This document shows, in pieces, positions 35,580 through 42,866 of a DNA stretch of 64,000 nt. Made by a program: the position numbers and the translations under genes. The notes below the pieces were generated by a model. That model did no database searches, was not told the origin of the DNA, and saw only the letters and a program-made list of their open reading frames with translations. Positions within the stretch are counted from its first letter, which is position 1. Each line of letters starts with the position of its first letter. This DNA comes from DASWTL01 sp036402155 (GTDB taxonomy: Bacteria > Bacteroidota > Bacteroidia > Sphingobacteriales > Sphingobacteriaceae): positions 1 to 64,000 of the forward strand of contig DASWTL010000221.1 in NCBI GenBank assembly GCA_036402155.1, written 5' to 3'.

Positions 35580-36269
35580 ATGAGCACGACTGTATCACAA
35601 CTTGATGAAATAAAAGATGACGCTTGGAGTGGTGGAAAATCTCCTTTTGCCGTTGAATATGGCAAGATAATGATGTGGTTTTTTCTGATTTCAGATGCCT
35701 TTACTTTCTCAGCATTTTTAATCTATTACGGAGCCCAACGTTTTAGCAAATTAACCTGGCCTGATCCGGATGTGGTTTTTCAATCCATTCCCGGAGTAGC
35801 AGACCATGGCTGGCCTCTGGTTTTTGTAGGTATAATGACATTTATACTTATTATGAGTTCGGTTACTATGGTGCTTGCTGTTGAAGCAGGGCATCGCAGG
35901 GCTAAAAAGGAAGTAGTTGTATGGATGATCTGGACAATTATTGGAGGACTGACCTTCCTGGGATGTCAGGCTTTAGAATGGTCTCACCTGCATCATGAAG
36001 GATATTGGTGGGGAAGCATCCCGGCAGAGTATACCGGAGTTGATGTGGTTGGAGCTACCCAGTTTGCAAACTTGTTTTTTACTATAACAGGATTTCATGG
36101 TTTCCATGTGTTCAGTGGTGTAATCATAAATATTATTATTTTATTTATGACCATGGCTAACGTATTTGAGAAACGGAAAAACTATCTGATGGTTGAAAAA
36201 GTGGGTTTATACTGGCACTTTGTAGATCTGGTATGGGTTTTTGTATTTACATTCTTTTATCTGGTTTAA
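35580..36269 (+). CDS. coxC: Cytochrome c oxidase subunit III (second copy)
   Basis: 229 residues with five or six TM helices and classic subunit III features: ISDAFTFSAFLIYYG, CQALEWSHLHHEG, FFTITGFHGFHVFSGV and LYWHFVDLVWVFVFTFFYL. Subunit III stabilises the catalytic core and supports proton uptake. 24 bases after the first copy and 13 bases before subunit IV. Confidence 0.92.
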   Translation: MSTTVSQLDEIKDDAWSGGKSPFAVEYGKIMMWFFLISDAFTFSAFLIYYGAQRFSKLTWPDPDVVFQSIPGVADHGWPLVFVGIMTFILIMSSVTMVLAVEAGHRRAKKEVVVWMIWTIIGGLTFLGCQALEWSHLHHEGYWWGSIPAEYTGVDVVGATQFANLFFTITGFHGFHVFSGVIINIIILFMTMANVFEKRKNYLMVEKVGLYWHFVDLVWVFVFTFFYLV

Positions 36270-36282
36270 TTTAAAATATTAT

Positions 36283-36630
36283 ATGTCTGCAGAGCACTTT
36301 ACGCACGAACATGAACATGCCGGTGAGCATGAGGGGATGACTAAGAAGAAAATATGGCAAGTCTTCTTTTACCTGCTTGCAATTACCGCTGTAGAATTTT
36401 TCATCGCTTTATATTTGATTCCAAAAGATATATTAAGCCATGGTATCGGAAATTTTATATATATCGTATTAACACTAGTAAAAGCATTTTATATTGTTGC
36501 TTATTTCATGCACTTGAAGTTTGAACGGTTTGCATTTAAAACCAGTGTGGTGGTTGTATTTGTTCTTATCATTTACTTTATAGTATTAATGCTTACAGAA
36601 GGTTCTTATCTGAACATTCATATGAATTAA
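36283..36630 (+). CDS. Cytochrome c oxidase subunit IV
   Basis: 115 residues from ATG 36283 (MSAEHFTHEHEHAGEHEG). A frame opening at 36241 would overlap the preceding gene and is rejected. Three TM helices of the COX4/CyoD prokaryotic subunit IV family, with KAFYIVAYFMHLKFE in the second loop region. The His/Glu-rich N-terminus might bind metal. Its stop codon shares one base with the next start (TAATG), so translation is coupled to the SCO gene. Confidence 0.9.
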   Translation: MSAEHFTHEHEHAGEHEGMTKKKIWQVFFYLLAITAVEFFIALYLIPKDILSHGIGNFIYIVLTLVKAFYIVAYFMHLKFERFAFKTSVVVVFVLIIYFIVLMLTEGSYLNIHMN

Positions 36631-37337
36631 TGGTAAGAAAGAATTCTTCTTTAAAAAAGATATTAATCCTGGTATGCATGTTAGCTGTACCAGGATTTTT
36701 ATATTATTTGCTTACCGAAAAAGGAAAAAACCGGTATAAACCACTTTCTATTTTTGGTTCAAAACAGGTAGCCTCAACATTCCATACCAAACGGGGTAAA
36801 CAAATACCTGATACTCTTTACCATACGATCCGTGATTTTTCCTTAACGGATCAGGCTGGTCAAACTGTCAATTTTCCAGCTTCACCAAAGAAAATTACTG
36901 TTGTTAATTTCTTCTATTCCTCTTGTCCGAGCTTTTGCACGAAAATGAATAAAGAAATGCAGCGTGTAGAAGAAACATTTAAAAAGAACGATTTTGTAAA
37001 GTTCATGTCGATCACGGTAGATCCGGAGGCGGATACCGCTGATCAACTTTCAAATTATTCAAAAGCCTTTGGTGCCGTAGCCGGCAAATGGGACTTTCTG
37101 ACTGGGGATAAGGAACTTATTTATGACCTGGCAAAAAAGGACTTTTTGGTGGATGCACTTCCTGATCCCGGAATGCCTGGTAATATTATTCATTCCCCCA
37201 TGCTGATCCTGGTTGATCCACATAAACGAATCCGGGGTTTTTATGATTCGGGAAGCCGGGAGCGTGTAGATGTTCTGATAGATGAAATTAAAGTTTTAAT
37301 TGCTGAGGAGTTGCGAAAAGATGAATCTGGACGATAA
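36630..37337 (+). CDS. SCO1/SenC-family copper chaperone
   Basis: 235 residues. A signal-anchor helix (about 10-25) is followed by a thioredoxin-like domain with the copper-binding CPSFC motif (in FFYSSCPSFCTKMNKEM) and the distal His in NIIHSPMLILVD. SCO proteins deliver copper to, or reduce, the CuA site of oxidase subunit II. The start overlaps the subunit IV stop by one base, and the end overlaps DUF420 by 17 bases. Confidence 0.93.
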   Translation: MVRKNSSLKKILILVCMLAVPGFLYYLLTEKGKNRYKPLSIFGSKQVASTFHTKRGKQIPDTLYHTIRDFSLTDQAGQTVNFPASPKKITVVNFFYSSCPSFCTKMNKEMQRVEETFKKNDFVKFMSITVDPEADTADQLSNYSKAFGAVAGKWDFLTGDKELIYDLAKKDFLVDALPDPGMPGNIIHSPMLILVDPHKRIRGFYDSGSRERVDVLIDEIKVLIAEELRKDESGR

Positions 37338-37866
37338 ATTGGTTTTTAGGATCATAGCCGGGGTATCCGTGGTGGTATTTTTGCTGATAGCCATATTGCA
37401 AAGTAATGTTTTTACAATCTTTCCCGATAGATCGGTAATCCCCGCATGGGTACTTTTTTTACCCAGGCTTAACGCCATGATAAACGGAACATGTACTATT
37501 CTGCTGCTTATTTCTTTGTATTTTATAAAACAAAAAAACATCCGGGTACATAAAATTTTAAATATCACCACGTTTCTGTTGTCATCACTGTTCCTGATAT
37601 CATATGTGATCTTTCATGCAACCGGAATAAAAACTACCTATGGCGGTGAAGGAAACATAAGAATTTTCTATTATTTTATACTGATCACGCATATTATTCT
37701 AGCAGCACTTGTTCTTCCGCTGGTGCTGTTAAGTTTTCATCACGGATTAAAGATGCAGGTTGAAAGACATCGCAAACTGGTGCGATGGAGCTATCCCATC
37801 TGGTTATATGTTACTATAACGGGTGTAATAGTATACATAATGATTTCACCGTATTATACTTTCTAA
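37321..37866 (+). CDS. DUF420 membrane protein (oxidase assembly)
   Basis: 181 residues from ATG 37321 (MNLDDKLVFRII), four or five TM helices. Conserved histidines lie in NTFLLSS-like and membrane segments (IFHATGIKTTYGG, HIILAALVLPLV, HHGLKMQVERHRKLVRWSYPIWLY). DUF420 proteins, related to CtaM, are found in oxidase assembly loci. Overlaps the SCO gene by 17 bases, so it is coupled to it. Confidence 0.85.
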   Translation: MNLDDKLVFRIIAGVSVVVFLLIAILQSNVFTIFPDRSVIPAWVLFLPRLNAMINGTCTILLLISLYFIKQKNIRVHKILNITTFLLSSLFLISYVIFHATGIKTTYGGEGNIRIFYYFILITHIILAALVLPLVLLSFHHGLKMQVERHRKLVRWSYPIWLYVTITGVIVYIMISPYYTF

Positions 37867-37880
37867 AACATCATTATCCT

Positions 37881-37888
37881 TATATTTG
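37881..37888 (+). promoter_or_regulatory. -7 promoter box directly in front of the CSMC small protein gene
   Basis: TATATTTG matches TAnnTTTG exactly and ends 4 bases (CACT) before the ATG at 37893, the same geometry as prfB. A near-leaderless transcript would start here in addition to read-through from the upstream operon. Confidence 0.45.
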
Positions 37889-37892
37889 CACT

Positions 37893-38168
37893 ATGAAAGC
37901 AGTGCGATTGTGGATATTCTTTTTAATGCTTGCATCTTGCAGCCTGATTACTTCAAATTCCAGCGCCCAATGTTCCATGTGTGCATTAAATGCAGAGAAT
38001 TCAGTAAAGCACGGTAATACCCAGGGAAACGGACTGAACGACGGGATTTTATATCTTTTAGCTGCTCCATATTTAGCAATAGGAGTTGTTGGCTTTATTT
38101 GGTATAAAAAGTACCGCCGGAAAAATGTGGCTCTTGATATCAAAGACGAGAAGATTAATCTTAATTAA
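37893..38168 (+). CDS. Small exported membrane protein with CSMC motif
   Basis: 91 residues from ATG 37893. A signal-like helix (LWIFFLMLASCSLI) ends in NSSAQ, followed by QCSMCALNAENSVKHGNTQGN, then a TM helix (YLLAAPYLAIGVVGFIWY) and a basic tail. The Cys pair right after the predicted cleavage site could bind copper or form a disulfide. The position between DUF420 and DUF983 genes in an oxidase assembly block suggests a role in oxidase maturation; no family function is known to me. Confidence 0.75.
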   Translation: MKAVRLWIFFLMLASCSLITSNSSAQCSMCALNAENSVKHGNTQGNGLNDGILYLLAAPYLAIGVVGFIWYKKYRRKNVALDIKDEKINLN

Positions 38169-38201
38169 TTACCGCTCTGAATTAGAGCACTTCATAAAAC
38201 C

Positions 38202-38591
38202 ATGCATAAGGTCTCCAAAGTTGGTGCATTCATTCATGCTAAATGTCCAAAATGCCGTAAAGGAGATATTTTTACAGGAAGTATGTATGGTTTTGGTTTT
38301 CAGCATACAAATGAATTTTGTCCTCATTGCGGGGTAAGGTTTGAGGTTGAGCCGGGTTATTTTTATGCGGCAATGTATGTTAGTTACGCCATGAATGTGG
38401 CAGAAATGATTGGTCTCGGTCTGCTTACGTCTATTATTACCGGTGGTTCTGAATCAGCGGGACTATATATAATTGTTTTACTCCTGGGAGTATTGCTGTT
38501 CGCACCATTTAATTACAGATATTCACGCGTGATCCTGCTTCATTGGATGTCTCCGAAGTTAAAGTACGACTCGCATTACGAAACAGAATGA
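38202..38591 (+). CDS. DUF983 membrane protein
   Basis: 129 residues. An N-terminal zinc-ribbon-like pair (CPKCRKGDIF and CPHCGVRFE) precedes the DUF983 signature EPGYFYAAMYVSYAMNV and two TM helices (about 60-80 and 90-110). Family function is unknown, but it often neighbours oxidase genes in Bacteroidetes. The stop TGA overlaps the ATG of the following gene (ATGA). Confidence 0.87.
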   Translation: MHKVSKVGAFIHAKCPKCRKGDIFTGSMYGFGFQHTNEFCPHCGVRFEVEPGYFYAAMYVSYAMNVAEMIGLGLLTSIITGGSESAGLYIIVLLLGVLLFAPFNYRYSRVILLHWMSPKLKYDSHYETE

Positions 38592-39250
38592 TAAAGGATT
38601 CAACATTTGAATTTTTACAGGCGGTTGCTGCAAATAACAACCGCGAATGGTTTCAGCTTAATAAGGCCAGGTATGAGGATGCAAGGGCAAATGCGATTGA
38701 TTTTACCCGGGAAGTGATAAAAGGATTATCAGCTTTTGATCCCCTGATTAAATCAGATATGGACCCTGCGTCATGTGTGCTTCGAATTTACCGTGACATC
38801 AGGTTTAGTAAGGATAAAACACCATATAAAACTAATATTGGCATTGGCATTTCGCCGAATGGCAGGAATTCGAAAGGCCCCGGATATTATATCCACCTGC
38901 ACCCTGAAAATAGTTTTATAACTGGGGGATGCTGGATGCCCGAAGCCGGATTGTTGAAAGCAATAAGGCAGGAAATTGACTATAACAGCTCTGAATTTAA
39001 TTCCTTAATTAAAGATCCGGACTTTATAAAATACTTCAATGATCTGGACAGGGAAGATCTGCTCAAAACCACTCCAAAAGGTTATGATGCCGATCATCCA
39101 TTTATTAAATACCTGAAATTGAAAAGCTTTACAGCTTCGCACGATGTAAACAGAAATATCTTTACCAGTAAAGACTCTATTACCCACACATTAGAGGTAT
39201 TGAAAGCATTATTGCCTTTTATCGACTTTCTTAGAAATGCAGTGTCATAA
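38588..39250 (+). CDS. DUF2461 family protein
   Basis: 220 residues from ATG 38588 (MIKDSTFEFLQAVAANNNREWF), overlapping the DUF983 stop by 4 bases. Conserved family segments are NNREWFQLNKARYE, RIYRDIRFSKDKTPYKTNIGIG, and GPGYYIHLHPENSFITGGCW. TIGR02453/DUF2461 proteins are cytosolic and of unknown function. Likely a passenger at the end of the oxidase block. Confidence 0.88.
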   Translation: MIKDSTFEFLQAVAANNNREWFQLNKARYEDARANAIDFTREVIKGLSAFDPLIKSDMDPASCVLRIYRDIRFSKDKTPYKTNIGIGISPNGRNSKGPGYYIHLHPENSFITGGCWMPEAGLLKAIRQEIDYNSSEFNSLIKDPDFIKYFNDLDREDLLKTTPKGYDADHPFIKYLKLKSFTASHDVNRNIFTSKDSITHTLEVLKALLPFIDFLRNAVS

Positions 39251-39268
39251 ATTTTTTATAATTGTAAC

Positions 39269-40108
39269 ATGAATAGATTTTTACCGGTAGTATGTTTTGC
39301 TTTTTTGATCACTTCACTAAGTTCATGTATTGTTCTTTCTACAAAGAAATATAAAGCGCTATTAAGTCAAAAAGATTCATTGTCGACAGGATGGGATGAT
39401 GCAAAAGTGCGAATAGAAAGTCTTGAAGAGGAAATTGCCCGCCTTAAATCTGATACCAGCCGTATAAATGCACGTGTAAAAGGCCTTCAGGATAAGGTGG
39501 AGGATCTGGATGTAAATTACGCTTCATTAAGGGCTAACAGCTCATCAGAAATAAAAAAGCTGATGGATGATCTTAAAAAGCGTGAAGCAAGATTAAAAGA
39601 AGTAGAAGATATATTAAGAAAACGCGATGAAGCTACCAATGCATTAAAGGAAAAACTACAGAAAGCACTTTTAGGATTTCAACAAAGCGGCCTATCCGTT
39701 GATATCCGGAACGGAAAAGTTTATGTTTCATTAACCGATAAACTCTTGTTTAATACCGGATCAATTGTTATTGATGATAAAGGTAAATCAGCATTACAAG
39801 GTCTTGCCACAGTATTGAAAACACAGCCTGAAATTAATATATCGGTTGAAGGTCATACAGATAATCAGCGTGTTGGCAACCTGGGTCAGATTAAAGATAA
39901 CTGGGATCTGAGTGTATTAAGAGCAACTTCTGTTGTTCGTTATCTCACTGAAGTTGAAAAAATCGAGAATGCCAGAATTACTGCTACAGGTAAAGGCCAG
40001 TATCAGCCTATAGAAGTTTCTAATACGCCGGAAGCGAGAAGCCGTAACAGAAGAATTGAAATAGTACTTTCTCCTAAACTGGATGAGTTATACCAGCTTA
40101 TAAAATAA
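39269..40108 (+). CDS. OmpA-family peptidoglycan-associated lipoprotein with coiled coil
   Basis: 279 residues. Signal MNRFLPVVCFAFLITSLSSC with a lipobox, then a long charged coiled coil (about residues 30-130: ESLEEEIARLKSD, KKREARLKEVEDILRKRD) and a C-terminal OmpA domain with EGHTDNQRVG and ARSRNRRIEIVL, the peptidoglycan diaminopimelate-binding motif. It likely tethers the outer membrane to the cell wall. Followed by an intrinsic terminator. Confidence 0.9.
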   Translation: MNRFLPVVCFAFLITSLSSCIVLSTKKYKALLSQKDSLSTGWDDAKVRIESLEEEIARLKSDTSRINARVKGLQDKVEDLDVNYASLRANSSSEIKKLMDDLKKREARLKEVEDILRKRDEATNALKEKLQKALLGFQQSGLSVDIRNGKVYVSLTDKLLFNTGSIVIDDKGKSALQGLATVLKTQPEINISVEGHTDNQRVGNLGQIKDNWDLSVLRATSVVRYLTEVEKIENARITATGKGQYQPIEVSNTPEARSRNRRIEIVLSPKLDELYQLIK

Positions 40109-40143
40109 ATATCTTACATTCACAGAGTGTCAGCTCATATATC

Positions 40144-40176
40144 ATGCAAACAGAAAATCCTGTTTGCATTTTTTTT
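40144..40176 (+). terminator. Intrinsic terminator after the OmpA-family gene
   Basis: ATGCAAACAG (40144-40153) pairs perfectly with CTGTTTGCAT (40160-40169) around loop AAAATC, followed by a run of eight T. A textbook terminator; the remainder of this spacer up to 40386 shows nothing I can assign. Confidence 0.9.
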
Positions 40177-40386
40177 CCTGAAATAGAATTGGAATTTTTC
40201 AATACACTCTTACTTTTCGGTTAAGCATTCTCATAAAAAAGACCGTATAAACCTGGTTAAATGTAGTTTCAGAGAATATCAGTTCCGTGAAAATATTTTG
40301 ATTAAAACATAGAAAGCAATTTTTCTGTTCTTCTCATGCTAAAGCCAGTGTATGCTGAGCCGAAGTAAACGGTTAAATAGCACTAA

Positions 40387-41337
40387 ATGAAATCAAAGAC
40401 TACTTTTTGGCAACGGATTGGAATGCACGACTGGTTCTTAAACAGTGAGAACACAGTTTCGAAAGTTAAACCCAAAATCCTTACGCCTGATGATGTATAT
40501 AAATATATAATTGAAAAGTTTAAAGAATCCATTGGTCAGTTATCCTTTGCCGACCGTGTGGTTTTTTATCACGAGTTTATTATTTGCTTCAACGCCGAGG
40601 ATTATCGTCAGTTTATGGATAATAAAAAAGGGATCTTCGGATTAATTGTGCATGAGTCGGTTAAACGATTTTACCAGTTGCTGAAAGAATATCGTGAGCT
40701 TGGAAAAACTGTAGAACCTTCAAGCAGCAAATGGGTTTTCCGGTTTGTTTCACATCCTGATTATGCCCCCGGTGATAAAGGATTTATTGGCAAGTTATTG
40801 CCCGGAACAAGTCAGAAAGAAGAAAACCTGCGAGTTACTTTTATTCCCCGGCAAACGGGAATTGCACAAACTTTTGATATAAATCAGGATATCCTTAAAG
40901 GTTTTACATTTTACAGCGAAGGATATTATGAAGTGCCATATGTAGAAGAATTGGAATATGATGAAAAAAAAGTAAGCAATGTAGTACAGCCAGGCTTCGC
41001 CCGGTTTGAAACTATCCTACCTGAAAAAGAATTTGCCGGTCGTAAGGTAGAGTATTTTATGAAGGATGAAGAGATTATTGTTTCAGGGAAAGATGAAACC
41101 AGGGAATCATCAAACATCTTTCGCATACCCTCAGATTGGGTAAATACACCACACTTACGGATCCGCTATAACAAGTCGGATAATAAATTTTACCTGACTT
41201 CTTTTGGTGAAAAAACAATTTTGAATGAAAAAGAAGTAAAGCGCTCCGATATTAATTTGCCGGAATGGATAGAATTGCCGGTTAATTCCAGGATTCTTCT
41301 GAATGGCATAATTGGTATTAATATTTTTAAATCGTAA
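40387..41337 (+). CDS. FhaA-like protein with degenerate C-terminal FHA-like domain
   Basis: 316 residues, no signal or TM. The N-terminal half (about 30-125) is helical with FVYHEFIICF-like and KRFYQLLKEY segments, a middle beta domain follows, and the C-terminal 90 residues resemble an FHA beta-sandwich (NIFRIPSDWVNTPHLRIRYNKS, then ILLNGIIGINIF). The phosphothreonine-binding GR and SxxH residues are not visible, so binding may be lost. It opens the phosphatase/SEDS-PBP/FHA/kinase block. Assignment to the FhaA group is by context and general layout, so moderate confidence only. Confidence 0.6.
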   Translation: MKSKTTFWQRIGMHDWFLNSENTVSKVKPKILTPDDVYKYIIEKFKESIGQLSFADRVVFYHEFIICFNAEDYRQFMDNKKGIFGLIVHESVKRFYQLLKEYRELGKTVEPSSSKWVFRFVSHPDYAPGDKGFIGKLLPGTSQKEENLRVTFIPRQTGIAQTFDINQDILKGFTFYSEGYYEVPYVEELEYDEKKVSNVVQPGFARFETILPEKEFAGRKVEYFMKDEEIIVSGKDETRESSNIFRIPSDWVNTPHLRIRYNKSDNKFYLTSFGEKTILNEKEVKRSDINLPEWIELPVNSRILLNGIIGINIFKS

Positions 41338-41344
41338 TAAGACC

Positions 41345-41443
41345 ATGTCATATTTACTGTCGCTTGCTTTACTGGCTATCTGCATCTTATTACTTATAGC
41401 ACACTTTATGGATATAAAAAATACGCATAAAAGGAATGACTGA
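41345..41443 (+). CDS. 32-residue single-helix membrane microprotein
   Basis: ATG 41345 opens a 32-codon frame, MSYLLSLALLAICILLLIAH followed by a short basic tail, ending at TGA 41441-41443. It is one membrane helix with a charged end. It sits 7 bases after the previous stop and overlaps the phosphatase start (ATG 41436) by 8 bases, so it fills an otherwise empty gap and could couple translation to the phosphatase. No homologue recognised; there is no strong Shine-Dalgarno. Confidence 0.5.
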   Translation: MSYLLSLALLAICILLLIAHFMDIKNTHKRND

Positions 41444-42866
41444 AAACTATTTTGGAATTACCGATACCGGAAAGGTACGTGGCAATAATGAAGATGCTTT
41501 TATTGCCGGTAAGGTAATGAATAACAGGTTTACTCTGGCCTGTGTTATTGATGGGGTTGGAGGGTATTCCGGAGGCGAGGTTGCAGCGGATATTGCAAGG
41601 AAATCCATTCTTGACTATTTCAGTACTCCTTCCGGAGAAATTATTTCCATGATGAAAGATTCATTCATCCTGGCTAATGATAAGATCTATGAAGAAAAGC
41701 AGCAGGTAAAGGAGCATGATAGTATGGCCTGTGTACTTACACTTGCCATCATTGATCTGGAAAATAATCAGTTTTATTATGCACATGTAGGCGATACCCG
41801 GCTATACCTGTTAAGGGACAAATCATTAGTAAAATTATCTAAAGACCATTCATTTGTTGGGTTTCTGGAAGATACAGGAAGGCTTTCTGAAGATGCAGCT
41901 ATGCGCCATCCAAAACGCAACGAGATAAATAAAGCACTTGGGTTTGGTATGCAACCTAAAAATACCGACGATTATATAGAAACCGGTCAATCACCGTTTC
42001 TTCCAGGCGACATGCTTCTTTTATGCAGTGATGGTCTGACTGATATGGTCAATAAAAGTGATATCACATCTATTTTGGTCAGCGACAGCTCTTTGGAAGA
42101 TAAAGGAAAGCAACTGATAGATGCTGCTAATAAGGGTGGTGGCAAGGATAATATTACGGTTGTACTTGTACATAATGATAAGCCCCCTGTACAACAGGAA
42201 GCAACAAAGCCTTCAGGAGTAAAAAAAAAAGAAATCCTAAATGATCAATCCACCCCACCTGCTTTGATAGAAAATAGAGAAAAATCAGTCGTGCTTCCGG
42301 ATAAAAAGAAAAAAAGAAAATGGCTGATCCCATTCTTGGCTCTGGGGGCTATATTGATAATTGCATCATTATTATGGTGGAAAAACCGCGAACCCACAAA
42401 GAATGAAGAAGAAACGATGGTAATGCAAATGCGGGAAACCCGGAATGGGCAGGAAATAAAACTGCAGGCAATCATTAATACTCTGATTGGTGATACGCTA
42501 TTCCTTTCTGATTCTGTATTTACACAACCACTCATAATTAGTGATACAATAACCATCAGCAGGGACTCATTATATATTAAATCAAGCGGAAATATGGTTT
42601 TAAAAAGAGATTCTGCCTATACCGGCCCGGCAATTTTGCTTTCCGAAAACTGTAAACATATTGTAATTGATAGCCTTCTTTTTGAAGATTTTAAGGTTGG
42701 AATATTAGTATTCAATAATGCCCTCCAATTAAAGAATGTTCGGTTTAATAACTGTTCAACAGCAGTGCAGACCATGTTTACATTCCCTGCTAACCGTTAT
42801 GTAACTGGCAGTATTATGGATATTTCATTTAAAACAGATTCTATACCTAATAAAATTAATGAATAA
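41436..42866 (+). CDS. Transmembrane PP2C-type Ser/Thr protein phosphatase
   Basis: 476 residues. PP2C catalytic domain about 1-250 with all metal-site motifs: RGNNEDAF (Asp20), VIDGVGGYSGGE (Asp39, Gly40), HVGDTRLYL, LLLCSDGLTDM and GGKDNITVV. A Lys/Arg-rich linker leads to one TM (about 295-315) and an extracytoplasmic region of about 160 residues with repeated short strands (DTLFLSDSVF, DTITISRDSLYI, NALQLKNVRFNN) resembling a small right-handed beta helix. It presumably reverses the action of the kinase at 47839. Overlaps the next gene by 8 bases. Confidence 0.9.
   Translation: MTENYFGITDTGKVRGNNEDAFIAGKVMNNRFTLACVIDGVGGYSGGEVAADIARKSILDYFSTPSGEIISMMKDSFILANDKIYEEKQQVKEHDSMACVLTLAIIDLENNQFYYAHVGDTRLYLLRDKSLVKLSKDHSFVGFLEDTGRLSEDAAMRHPKRNEINKALGFGMQPKNTDDYIETGQSPFLPGDMLLLCSDGLTDMVNKSDITSILVSDSSLEDKGKQLIDAANKGGGKDNITVVLVHNDKPPVQQEATKPSGVKKKEILNDQSTPPALIENREKSVVLPDKKKKRKWLIPFLALGAILIIASLLWWKNREPTKNEEETMVMQMRETRNGQEIKLQAIINTLIGDTLFLSDSVFTQPLIISDTITISRDSLYIKSSGNMVLKRDSAYTGPAILLSENCKHIVIDSLLFEDFKVGILVFNNALQLKNVRFNNCSTAVQTMFTFPANRYVTGSIMDISFKTDSIPNKINE

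Noticed and set aside
37785..37892. Extended N-terminus for the CSMC protein
   Set aside because: The extension overlaps DUF420 by over 80 bases and would bury the signal peptide; ATG 37893 follows a promoter box directly.
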